Made by a program: the position numbers and the translations under genes. 34,267 nt of DNA from Micromonospora endophytica (GTDB lineage Bacteria; Actinomycetota; Actinomycetes; Mycobacteriales; Micromonosporaceae), in NCBI RefSeq assembly GCF_003236305.1, contig NZ_POTX01000035.1, positions 1-34,267 on the forward strand, given 5' to 3'. Shown in pieces: positions 20,128 to 27,344 of this stretch. Each line of letters begins with the position of its first letter. Positions within the stretch are counted from its first letter, which is position 1. A model generated the notes under the pieces. It worked only from the letters and a program-made list of their open reading frames with translations. It had not been told where the DNA came from and did not search any database.

Positions 20128-21321
20128 TCAGCTGTTGGACTTCTCGTCGCCCGGGGCCACCATGACCACCCGACGACGGCGGGAGACCAGGAACATGGCC
20201 ACACCGGCGAGCACCACGCCCGCGCCGACCGCACCGATCAGGCCGGCCTGCACGCCGGTGACCGGCAGGCCACCACCGCCGCCGCCACCGTTGCCGCCGT
20301 CGCTCGGGGCGGAGACCACCACGGCGAAGTCGTCGGAGTTGTCGGACGGGTCCAGGTCGGTGAACTCCGACTCGTTGGCCTTACGCAGCTCGGCCGCGGC
20401 AAAGGCCGGCTTGCGCTGCTGCTGGCTGAGCCGGGCGTCAGGCGCCAGCACACCGAAGGCGGCGGCCTCCAGCGAGCCGCCCTTGAGGGTGACCGGAGCG
20501 TCGAGGGCCTTGCTCACCTCGACCGGCAGCGGGAGGACCAGGATCGTGTCCGGCTCGAACACGAAGTTCTCGTCCTCGCAGACCACGGTGCGCTTGTCGG
20601 CGCTGAGGTCGCAACCCTCGATCGGCAGGATGGAGACGCCCTCCGGCACCTGGTAGGTCAGCTTCATGCCCTTGGCGGTCAGATCACCCTGGTTGACGAT
20701 CTCGCTGTAGACGGCGGTGCGGTCACCGGGGTTCAGCGGGCCGAGTTCGTCGAGCGTGTCCAGGTCCAGCCGGCTCTTCACGTCCGGGACGATGACGCCC
20801 AGGTCGACGCCGCTCTCCGGGGTCACCTCGACGTCGATGTCGATGCTGTTGTTGCTCTCGTCGGTGTCGTCAGGCGACTCGATGCTGATGGTCACCGGGG
20901 CCTTGTACGCCCCGATGGTCTCCTCGGTCGACTTGAACAGGACGAGCGGCACCTCGGTCGTCTCACCCGGGCCAGGGATCTCGTCCTCGGCAAGCTCGCA
21001 GACCCACAGCTCGGGCTTGAGGTCACCGACGACCTCGCAGTCGCCCTGGGTGAACGCGCCCACCACGAGCTTGTCGAAGTCCACCTTGGAGGTGTCGACC
21101 TTGATGAGCACCTTGCTCGGCGTGCCCTCGCCCAGGTTGGCGATCTTGGCCCAGCCGAACTTGCCCTGGACGCCGTCGGTGGTCCGGGTACCGGCGGCGG
21201 TGATCGCCAGATCGGTCTCGGTGCCGGCTGCCTGGGCCGGCGCGCCAAGGGCGGTGAACGCGCCCGAGGCAAGCAGCGCGGCCGCGGCCAGGCTCACGGC
21301 GCGGCGGGTACGGAAGATCAT
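20128..21321 (-). CDS. Exported LPXTG-type surface protein
   Basis: A 397-aa secreted protein with a clear signal peptide (RTRR, then an Ala-rich core ending GAPAQA-AG near residue 32). A Gly run leads to LPVTG at 352-356, then a hydrophobic segment, RRRR, and an unusually long 13-residue tail after the arginines. This is the layout of a sortase substrate anchored to peptidoglycan. The region between has repeated beta-sandwich character similar to DUF11/CARDB modules ([20 protein letters not shown], for example), with a Cys pair in [15 protein letters not shown]. The start is ATG 21321, with GGGGGAG upstream; the open frame extending to 21552 is non-coding leader. No sortase gene is visible in the window. 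The ligand or role is unknown. Confidence 0.82.
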   Translation of the reverse strand: MIFRTRRAVSLAAAALLASGAFTALGAPAQAAGTETDLAITAAGTRTTDGVQGKFGWAKIANLGEGTPSKVLIKVDTSKVDFDKLVVGAFTQGDCEVVGDLKPELWVCELAEDEIPGPGETTEVPLVLFKSTEETIGAYKAPVTISIESPDDTDESNNSIDIDVEVTPESGVDLGVIVPDVKSRLDLDTLDELGPLNPGDRTAVYSEIVNQGDLTAKGMKLTYQVPEGVSILPIEGCDLSADKRTVVCEDENFVFEPDTILVLPLPVEVSKALDAPVTLKGGSLEAAAFGVLAPDARLSQQQRKPAFAAAELRKANESEFTDLDPSDNSDDFAVVVSAPSDGGNGGGGGGGLPVTGVQAGLIGAVGAGVVLAGVAMFLVSRRRRVVMVAPGDEKSNS

Positions 21322-21623
21322 GGAATGGGTCTCCCCCGTGGGCGAATGGAAACGTACGGCCGGGGACGTTAGCGGCCGCCGATCACTCGCGCCACCCCGG
21401 AACACACCCACCACAAGCTGCTCAGCTAATAGCCACTTAAGGATTGTCCGGATTGATGGCTCTTGCTGCCCCGGGGCATCCGTGGGCGCACCATGGCGGC
21501 CCAGACGCTTCGAGCCGGATGGATGGTACGACCAAGCCGTTCGGGTGACCACCGCGCACGACGCACCGTCAACCCAATGTGGCGACCGCCCTCACGGAGG
21601 GCGACCATCACGCATCCACTCAA
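21322..21623. other. 302-nt region between the surface-protein gene and mqnC
   Basis: No convincing gene. It should hold the promoter of the surface-protein gene, with an AT-richer stretch (CTTAAG, TATTAG on the minus strand near 21425-21440) as the most plausible core promoter area. A 10-bp inverted repeat, AGCTG-CT-CAGCT, lies near 21415-21426. The remainder shows nothing I can assign. Confidence 0.3.
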
Positions 21624-21691
21624 CTCGGGTCCGGGCGTGCCCGAACGGCTCGGGTTCGGCGTGCCAGATCGGCTCGGGTCCGGCGTGCGGG
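21624..21691. repeat. Degenerate 24-25-nt tandem repeat after mqnC
   Basis: Three head-to-tail copies of a unit beginning CTCGGGTCCGG and containing GCGTGC: 21624-21648, 21649-21672 and a partial third at 21673-21691. The third ends at the mqnC stop codon. The first unit can form a short CGGGC/GCCCG hairpin. Function unknown; it could help terminate mqnC transcription. Confidence 0.55.
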
Positions 21692-22882
21692 TCAGTTTGC
21701 TTGGACCAGCGGCAGGGATCGCGCCGCGCCGCCACCGGGCAGGGCGATCGAGGAGAAGTGCGAGACCACCCGGTCGTCGGTCGGATCGTCCTCAGGCGTG
21801 TGGTGCACGGCCAGCCGGTGGTAGAGCGTGTCCCGCTGGGCGGGGATCCGGTCGGCGGAGCGGATCATCCCGATCAGCTCGTGCAGGTTCGACCGGTGCC
21901 GGGCACCGGCCGAGGAGATCACGTTCTCCTCGAGCATGATCGAGCCGAGGTCGTCCACGCCCATGTGCAACGCCAACTGGCCAACGTCCTTGCCCGTGGT
22001 CAGCCAGGACGCCTGAAGGTGCGGCACCGTCTCGAAGAACAGCCGGGCCACCGCCACCAGCCGGAGGTATTCCAGCGTGGTCGCCTGGGTCCGGCCCTTG
22101 AGGTGGTTGTTCTCCGGCTGGTACGTCCACGGGATGAAGGCGCGGAAGCCGCGGGTGCGGTCCTGCACGTCACGGATCATCCGGAGGTGCTCGATCCGCT
22201 CGGCGGCGGTCTCGCCGGTGCCCATCATCATCGTCGCGGTCGACTCGATGCCCTGCCGGTGCGCCAGCTCCATGACCTCCAGCCAGCGTTCGCCCGACTC
22301 CTTGAGCGGGGCGATCGCCTTGCGGGGTCGCTCCGGCAGCATCTCGGCCCCGGCGCCGGCGATCGAGTCCAGCCCAGCGACCTTGATCCGGGCGATCGCC
22401 TCGTCCAGGCTCACCCCGGACACCTTTGCCATGTGCAGGATCTCGCTCGGCCCGATCGAGTGGATGGCGAGCTGCGGGTACGCCCGCTTGACCGAGGAGA
22501 ACAGCTCCTCGTAGTACTCCACGCCGTAGTCCGGGTGGTGACCGCCCTGGAGCATGACCTGGGTCGCGCCCAGCTCGACCGCCTCACCGCAACGGCGCAG
22601 GATCTCCTCGGTCGGGTGAGTCCACCCTTCCTTGTGCTTCGGCGCCCGGTAGAACGCGCAGAACTTGCACGCCGTCACGCAGACGTTCGTGTAGTTGATG
22701 TTGCGGTCGATCAGGTACGTGACAATGTTGTCCGGGTACCGCCGCCGGCGTACCGCGTCGGCCGCCTCACCGAGAGCATGGAAGGGCGCCTCGGTGTAGA
22801 GCAGTAGCGCCTCCTCGGGCGTGATCCGCCCGCCGTCCGCGCCGCGTTGCAGGATGTCGTCGATCTCCCGGCTCACCGTCAC
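21692..22882 (-). CDS. mqnC: Cyclic dehypoxanthinyl futalosine synthase (radical SAM)
   Basis: A 396-aa radical SAM enzyme of the futalosine route to menaquinone; it cyclises dehypoxanthine futalosine. The cluster motif CVTACKFCAFYR (C68, C72, C75) has the CxxxCxFC form of MqnC/MqnE-type enzymes. ELGATQVMLQGGHHPDYGVE and the C-terminal GVDDLGSIMLEENVISSAG are family features. GTG 22882 (VTVSREIDD) is the preferred start; the GTG two codons later has the better-spaced GGGG. The open frame to 23023 has no such support. No mqnA, B, D or E lies in the window, so the rest of the pathway is elsewhere. Confidence 0.92.
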   Translation of the reverse strand: MTVSREIDDILQRGADGGRITPEEALLLYTEAPFHALGEAADAVRRRRYPDNIVTYLIDRNINYTNVCVTACKFCAFYRAPKHKEGWTHPTEEILRRCGEAVELGATQVMLQGGHHPDYGVEYYEELFSSVKRAYPQLAIHSIGPSEILHMAKVSGVSLDEAIARIKVAGLDSIAGAGAEMLPERPRKAIAPLKESGERWLEVMELAHRQGIESTATMMMGTGETAAERIEHLRMIRDVQDRTRGFRAFIPWTYQPENNHLKGRTQATTLEYLRLVAVARLFFETVPHLQASWLTTGKDVGQLALHMGVDDLGSIMLEENVISSAGARHRSNLHELIGMIRSADRIPAQRDTLYHRLAVHHTPEDDPTDDRVVSHFSSIALPGGGAARSLPLVQAN

Positions 22883-23057
22883 ACCCCGAGCGTACGCCGG
22901 GCCGAACCACCGGCCACCTGCGCCCATCCGCGACCTGGGCCACACGCTCTTCCCGTGTTCACCTGACAGGTCGCCGGTAGGAAAGGCGGCCAGCCCGGTC
23001 GCCACGCCGGTCGGGTTGACCACCTTCGGAGAGCAAACGGTTCGCTACCGTTGGTCG

Positions 23058-23441
23058 ATGCGGCGACTCACTGATGAGACGGTCCTGGCGGTCGGCAGAC
23101 TGACGTTGGCCGCGACCGAGCTGGAGTATCTGCTCGCCTGGATCGGTGCCGATCAGGCGGATGGCAACGCCGCGACCGTCTTCACCACACCCGGGGAGCC
23201 GCTGCGAGCCGCGCGAGGATCAGTTCAGTTCGCCCCGCCGGACCGACGTGACGAGTTCATCGGGTTGGTCGAGGCCGCCGGCACCTACCTGAAACAGAGT
23301 CATACGGCCGTACGCGCATTGTGGTTCGAGAACAGCATCGTCGACGCGGCGACATTCGACGAGATCTCCGCCCTGCTACTACAGTGTCGGGATCTATTGC
23401 AAGCGCTCGCTGCGGAAGTGGGTAGCGCCCCGACCCGGTGA
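23058..23441 (+). CDS. Hypothetical protein, 127 aa
   Basis: A predicted mostly alpha-helical cytosolic protein (MRRLTDETVLAVGRLTLAA at the start, then ATELEYLLAWIGADQ) with no signal peptide, membrane segment or metal motif. I do not recognise the family. The start is ATG 23058: the open frame continues to 22821, but that part overlaps the mqnC start region and reads as random. It is transcribed divergently from mqnC across 175 nt. The codon pattern over this stretch is slightly less GC-biased than nuo but still coding-like. Confidence 0.65.
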   Translation: MRRLTDETVLAVGRLTLAATELEYLLAWIGADQADGNAATVFTTPGEPLRAARGSVQFAPPDRRDEFIGLVEAAGTYLKQSHTAVRALWFENSIVDAATFDEISALLLQCRDLLQALAAEVGSAPTR

Positions 23442-23500
23442 TGCAATGAAACTCCGACGCCGCACCAGCCGCCGGGTTCAGAAAGGATCATGGCTGCCGG

Positions 23501-23521
23501 CAGTGGGCAGTGGGCAGTGGG
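23501..23521. repeat. Three perfect copies of a 7-bp tandem repeat
   Basis: CAGTGGG is repeated three times head to tail, in the non-coding stretch between two plus-strand genes. It is short and of unknown significance. Confidence 0.7.
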
Positions 23522-23593
23522 GCGGCCATAAACAGCGCCGAAAATATCTGAATCGAACATCCGTTCGGGCAGGCGCAGACCGTTTCGTTGCGC

Positions 23594-23599
23594 GATAAT
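23594..23599 (+). promoter_or_regulatory. Possible -10 element before the MRQLQLF gene
   Basis: GATAAT sits 6 nt before the ATG at 23606 within an unusually AT-rich stretch for this genome, and no purine-rich ribosome binding site lies between. That arrangement is typical of leaderless actinobacterial mRNAs. No good -35 hexamer is seen. Confidence 0.4.
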
Positions 23600-23605
23600 A
23601 TTCGC

Positions 23606-24787
23606 ATGCGGCAGCTACAGTTGTTCACCACGGCCGAGTTGGCCAGAATGCGGGACAGGAAAGCATCCCGCAACTACTGTCCGAGCCGTGACGAATTCCG
23701 CCGCACTCACGAACGACACCGCACCTGGGGCCTGACCCGCCGCCACGCCGAGCGTTTACGCCACGCCCGGACCAGGTCGAACACCCGCACAGCACAGCCC
23801 ACGGCCGAGCAACCCGCATGGGCCGAGCAACCCGCATGGGGCGTACGGGCCGCGCAGTGCGAACGGGCCGAGCGGACCACGCAGGCCGCGCGGACCACGC
23901 AGGCCGAGCAGATCGAGCAGCGCGAGTGGACCGAGCGGGCCACGCAGGGCGAGTGGACCGCGCAGGCCAAGAAGGAGGCCGCACGGGCCCAGGAGGCCGC
24001 ACGGGCCCAGGAGGCCGCACGGGCCCAGGAGGCCGCACGGGCCCAGGAGGCCGCGCAGAGCAGGCAGGCTGTGCCCCAAGCGAGCTTTGACCGGGCTACC
24101 CACTCCTACCGCAGGACGGCAATCGGGGCAGATCGGCACCGCCCCGACGGTCGCACAATTCCGGGCCCTGCCGGGGCTCGTCCCTTGATACCCCAGAGGC
24201 GATGCGCGCAATTTATAGGCACCAGGCGGCCTGCGCAGCAAGGAATCACGATGATGCGGGCATCGACGCTTCAAAGCGACGGGATAATGTCCGCCCGACC
24301 GCCATCCTTTTGCGACCGAGCCGCCATTCCCTCCCTGACAAAGCCGAGTCGGTGGCGCGTGCGGTGGCCGGCGTCCTCCTCCGCCGCCCGAGCGGGAGCC
24401 AACTGCGCGGCTGATCCGGCATCATCCGCCCCACAACATGCCAGGGGCCCATTGTCAACGGGGCTTGACGGCAATCGCCGGACAAGGCGCCGACGCGGCG
24501 AATGGTTTGCACCTGGCGGCCATACCTACCGCCGCGCTCGGGGCCACACCTCAGCGATCGAGACGGAACACCATCTCGGCCGGTCTCGGATCAGGGCTGA
24601 CGCGACTGCCGGAAGGCAGCGACAAAATACGACTAGGCCGGCAGTGCAAAGGCCAGCACCGGTCCGCTCGGGTCCTTGGAATCGGGTACGGTTACCGCCC
24701 GGGTCAACTCGGCCACCTCCAAGCAGTTGGCGTTGGTGCCGCTGCGGCTGGACTTGCGCCAGGTCACGCCGGACAGGTCGAGGATGA
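23606..24787 (+). CDS. MRQLQLF-type protein with expanded 18-bp repeats; 3' part doubtful
   Basis: The first 60 codons (MRQLQLFTTAELARMRDRK onward, with EFRRTHERHRTWGLTRRHAERLR) look like a small basic helical protein family that I associate with Micromonospora; its function is unknown to me. From about residue 66 the frame becomes a series of 6-residue repeats encoded by 18-bp tandem units: AEQPAW twice, RTTQAA/RTTQAE, then EAARAQ four times. They predict a highly charged Ala/Glu/Gln/Arg helix. After about residue 155 the frame stays open for another 240 codons but looks non-coding and runs antisense through a DUF397 gene. I think the normal stop was lost or shifted and that only about 23606-24070 is reliably coding. 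Start: ATG 23606, apparently leaderless. Confidence 0.45.
   Translation: MRQLQLFTTAELARMRDRKASRNYCPSRDEFRRTHERHRTWGLTRRHAERLRHARTRSNTRTAQPTAEQPAWAEQPAWGVRAAQCERAERTTQAARTTQAEQIEQREWTERATQGEWTAQAKKEAARAQEAARAQEAARAQEAARAQEAAQSRQAVPQASFDRATHSYRRTAIGADRHRPDGRTIPGPAGARPLIPQRRCAQFIGTRRPAQQGITMMRASTLQSDGIMSARPPSFCDRAAIPSLTKPSRWRVRWPASSSAARAGANCAADPASSAPQHARGPLSTGLDGNRRTRRRRGEWFAPGGHTYRRARGHTSAIETEHHLGRSRIRADATAGRQRQNTTRPAVQRPAPVRSGPWNRVRLPPGSTRPPPSSWRWCRCGWTCARSRRTGRG
23803..24058 (+). repeat. Minisatellite region with 18-bp period
   Basis: Separate 18-bp arrays share the same period: two perfect copies at 23803-23838 (GGCCGAGCAACCCGCATG), two near-perfect at 23873-23908 (CGGACCACGCAGGCCGMG) and four identical copies at 23975-24046 (GAGGCCGCACGGGCCCAG) plus a degenerate fifth to 24058. 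All keep the reading frame of the host gene. Confidence 0.85.
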
Positions 24788-24791
24788 TCAT
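24633..24791 (-). CDS. DUF397 domain protein, apparently truncated
   Basis: A 52-aa protein starting MIILDLSGVTWRKSSRSG, followed by an asparagine-rich turn with a single Cys (NANCLEVAEL) and VPDSKDPSGPVLAFALPA. WRKSSRSG...NCLEVA...VPDSKDP is the DUF397 signature; such small proteins typically partner XRE regulators of the DUF5753 type in actinomycetes. Members usually continue after the F with another aromatic-rich stretch (such as W-x-x-F), so this copy seems to end a few residues early. It starts 6 nt after the stop of the DUF5753 fragment, preserving the usual regulator-DUF397 gene order. Confidence 0.75.
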   Translation of the reverse strand: MIILDLSGVTWRKSSRSGTNANCLEVAELTRAVTVPDSKDPSGPVLAFALPA

Positions 24792-24797
24792 GACGGC

Positions 24798-25106
24798 TCA
24801 CTCCCGTTCGTGCTCCGTTGCGATCCGCGCAACGAGCCGCACCGATTCGGCGGGGCTCAGCGCCACTGCGGCAAGCCTGTCCGCCTCGCCGTCGAGCAGC
24901 GCGAACGAGCCGTCCAGCCCGGTGTGTGCGCCGACCGTCAGCGGCACCACCCGCAGCGTCACGTTCGGCCGCTCGGCGGCGTCGACCAGATGCCGCAGTT
25001 GGCGGGCCATCACCGCCGGGCCACCGAGCGCCCTACGCAACACCGCCTCGTCGATCAGGGCGTGCGGGCGGCTCAGGATGGCCTGCCGGCCGAGCCGAGC
25101 GGCCAC
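24798..25106 (-). pseudogene. DUF5753 C-terminal fragment of an XRE-family regulator
   Basis: 102 codons from a GTG cover the later half of a DUF5753 domain: RLGRQAILSRPHALIDEAVL, RALGGPAVMARQLRHLVDAA, VVPLTVGAHTGLDGSFALLD. Complete members have about 280 residues, with an N-terminal helix-turn-helix that is absent here. Upstream in frame the sequence stays open only to a stop at 25194-25196 and does not resemble the missing part beyond EAQSRVAARLGRQ, so the gene is broken near 25130. It precedes a DUF397 gene, as intact pairs do. It cannot bind DNA as the family normally does. Confidence 0.7.
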
Positions 25107-25134
25107 CCGGGACTGCGCCTCGGCCGCCGACCCT

Positions 25135-25224
25135 CCGATCGAGGAGGCCTGCGGCGAGCGGGTGACGCTTGTGGAGCACCGCTCCGGCCTGACCTACTGG
25201 ACCGCCCGCGTCCGCGAGGGCTGA
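25135..25224 (+). pseudogene. Possible C-terminal gene remnant on the plus strand
   Basis: The last 30 codons of a plus-strand frame ending at TGA 25222-25224 encode a protein-like tail (GERVTLVEHRSGLTYWTARV, then REG). It abuts the point where the DUF5753 homology on the other strand stops, as if two broken genes were joined near 25130. I do not recognise the family; it could also be chance. Confidence 0.25.
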
Positions 25225-25282
25225 GCCGAAGCCCGCGGAGTCTGCCCGACAAGGCCCGGGAAAGAGCCCGAAACTACGCGCG

Positions 25283-25317
25283 GGCCCGGTCCACCCTGGG
25301 TGCGGGTGGGCCGGGCC
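25283..25317 (-). terminator. Hairpin after the trypsin/FG-GAP gene
   Basis: A 14-bp stem (25283-25296 with 25304-25317, core GGCCCGG and CCACCC, one G-U pair) with a 7-nt loop, about 20 nt after the stop codon of the protease-like gene. It has no U-tract. Confidence 0.65.
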
Positions 25318-25337
25318 GCCGGGCGGTTCGGTCGAGG

Positions 25338-27188
25338 TCAGAAGAAGCGCGGGATGCTGGTGCTGGTCCAGCCGGTCCCGACGGTGTTCTGGCTCTTCAC
25401 GAAGAGCTTGTTGTCGGCCGACAGGTCACCAGTCGACTCGAAGGCGAGCAGGGTGCCGTCCGTGTGCTGCGCGACGAGGTCGGTCCGGGCGTCTCCGGAG
25501 AGGTCGCCGACCATGAGTCGCGGACGGTTCGCCGAGGCCCAGTTCGAGTCGGTGCCGACGTACCGGTACGGGCCGGGGAAGGTGACAGCGGAGCCGGTCA
25601 GGTCACCGGTGGAGACGTACGCCCGCAGCTGCCCGTCGGCGAGTTGGGCCACCAGGTCGGTGATGCCGTCGCCATCCACGTCGGCGGGGAGGATGCGCGG
25701 GATGGAACTGGTCCGCCACCCCGAGCCGACCACCTTCGCCGAACCGGTGGTCGGGAAGAGTCGACCGCTGACGGAGACGTCGCCACTGGACGGGTACGCC
25801 TTCAACGAGCCGTCCGCGAACTGGGCGATCAGATCCGTGCGCCCGTCGCCGTTGAAGTCGCCGGTGAGGATCCGCGGCACCTCAGCGGTGGTGAACCCGG
25901 TGCCCACGTCGCTCGGCGCGATGCTGAACAGTCGGGCGTCGGCCGAGAGGTCGCCGCTGGAGGGCCACACCCGCAGCGTCCCGTTCGCCAACTGGCCGAG
26001 CAGGTCGGTCCGCCCGTCGCCGTTGAAGTCCCCGACGAAGAGGCGCGGCAGGGAACTCGCCCGGAACCCGGTGCCGACGACGACCTCCGGGCCGAAGAGC
26101 TTGTTGTCGGCGGAGAGGTCGCCGGTGGACGCCTGGGCGGTGAGCCGGCCGTCGGAGGTGCCGCCGATCAGATCGGCGCGTCCGTCCCCGTTGAAGTCCC
26201 CGACCAGCACGTGCGGACGGTTGGTCGTCGTCCAGCTCGTGGTCCCGTTGACGTTGCGGTACGGGCCCGGGAAGAGCGGCGTGGTCCCGGAGAGCTGACC
26301 GCTGGAGGGGTAGAAACGCAGCGTGCCATCGGCGCGTTGGCTGACCACGTCGGTCCGGCAGTCGCCGGTGAAGTCAGCGAGCCGGGCGATGCTGCCCTGG
26401 TCCCCCGGACCAGCGGTGCCGCCACCGGCGTTGCAGGCGGAGACACTGTGCTGGCGGATCCAGGCCACCAGGTCGTCGGTGCGGGTCTCGATCGCGTCCC
26501 GCCGGGTCTCGGTCTCGCCAAGGCAGCCGCCCTGCCAGGAGGTGTGGTGCAGGGCGACCAGTTCGGGACGGCCGTCGACCAGCCGGACGGTGGGGCCACC
26601 GGCGTCACCCTTGCAGGTGGTCGGACCACCGCTGCTGGTGATGTCGACTGTCGTCGCGGTCACCGCAGCCGCCGTCACAGCCACCCCGTGCAGCTTGTCC
26701 GGCACCCACTGGGTCGCGGTACGGCCGAAGCCCAGCGCCTGGAACGTCTCGCCCGGCGCGGGCGGGGTGCTGCCCAGGGCGACCGGGGTGACCCCTACCG
26801 CCGGCACGACCAGGCGCAACAGCGCGACGTCGCGGTCCGGATGCGGCACCACCCAGGCGACCCGGCGGACGTGGCCGGCGGTGCCGGTCAGGTCGAGCCG
26901 ACCCACGGTCACGGTGGTGAGCTGGGCTGGCGCGCCGGCGGTGGTCCGCGGCGTCCCGGCGTCGGCACAGGACTTTGCGGTGATCACCCACTGTGCTGCG
27001 ACCAGGGCACCCGAGCAGGCGCTCGCGTCACCCATGGCCACCTTGGCCGCGAAGGCGAAGGCCGGGTCGGTGACCGGGTCGCCATCACTCACCGCACCGG
27101 CAGGCACCGCGCCGACCACACCGGCCCCGGTGATCGCCGTCGCTGCGGCCAAGGCCAGCCAGCGTCGTTGTCGAAGTTGTCTGCTCAA
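25338..27188 (-). CDS. Secreted trypsin-fold pseudoprotease with six FG-GAP-like repeats
   Basis: A 616-aa exported protein. Signal peptide: basic RQLRQRRW, then an Ala-rich core ending VPAGA near residue 32. Residues 34-250 are a chymotrypsin-fold (S1) domain, but the active site is altered: the usual TAAHC is TAKSC (Ser73 for His), GDSGGP is GDAGGP (Ala196 for Ser), and only the Asp of DRDVALLRL (D120) remains. From 265 to 616 there are six repeats of about 50-65 residues with VGDFNGDGRTDLL-type calcium-binding loops (about 272, 330, 386, 443, 502 and 561), likely a beta-propeller. I infer a non-catalytic binding protein outside the cell. The start is TTG, with a G-run upstream, and no better start precedes the signal peptide. 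It is monocistronic, with a hairpin following. Confidence 0.88.
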   Translation of the reverse strand: MSRQLRQRRWLALAAATAITGAGVVGAVPAGAVSDGDPVTDPAFAFAAKVAMGDASACSGALVAAQWVITAKSCADAGTPRTTAGAPAQLTTVTVGRLDLTGTAGHVRRVAWVVPHPDRDVALLRLVVPAVGVTPVALGSTPPAPGETFQALGFGRTATQWVPDKLHGVAVTAAAVTATTVDITSSGGPTTCKGDAGGPTVRLVDGRPELVALHHTSWQGGCLGETETRRDAIETRTDDLVAWIRQHSVSACNAGGGTAGPGDQGSIARLADFTGDCRTDVVSQRADGTLRFYPSSGQLSGTTPLFPGPYRNVNGTTSWTTTNRPHVLVGDFNGDGRADLIGGTSDGRLTAQASTGDLSADNKLFGPEVVVGTGFRASSLPRLFVGDFNGDGRTDLLGQLANGTLRVWPSSGDLSADARLFSIAPSDVGTGFTTAEVPRILTGDFNGDGRTDLIAQFADGSLKAYPSSGDVSVSGRLFPTTGSAKVVGSGWRTSSIPRILPADVDGDGITDLVAQLADGQLRAYVSTGDLTGSAVTFPGPYRYVGTDSNWASANRPRLMVGDLSGDARTDLVAQHTDGTLLAFESTGDLSADNKLFVKSQNTVGTGWTSTSIPRFF

Positions 27189-27293
27189 CGCCCGTTCCCC
27201 CCCATGATTTTCAGGTACAACGCCGCCGTCCCGCAGCAGCTGGGACCACGGCAGGGGACAACGATCAGGAGGAATCTAGTTGATGATCTGGGG

Positions 27294-27332
27294 CGGCGCT
27301 GCCCCCTGCCCAGACGGCACGGGACAGCGCCG
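27294..27332 (-). terminator. Hairpin after the SGNH esterase gene
   Basis: An 8-bp stem CGGCGCTG/CAGCGCCG (27294-27301 with 27325-27332), extended by a CCC/GGG inner pairing after one mismatch, 12 nt after the esterase stop codon. There is no U-tract. Confidence 0.5.
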
Positions 27333-27344
27333 ACACGGTGAACG

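Noticed and set aside
23625..24274. Minus-strand frames with PPGPVR and LLGPCG repeats
   Set aside because: These are the reverse readings of the 18-bp minisatellite; repeats whose unit is a multiple of three stay open in several frames.
24246..24512. Minus-strand frame of 88 codons between the MRQLQLF gene and DUF397
   Set aside because: No family resemblance, no ribosome binding site and non-coding-like composition.
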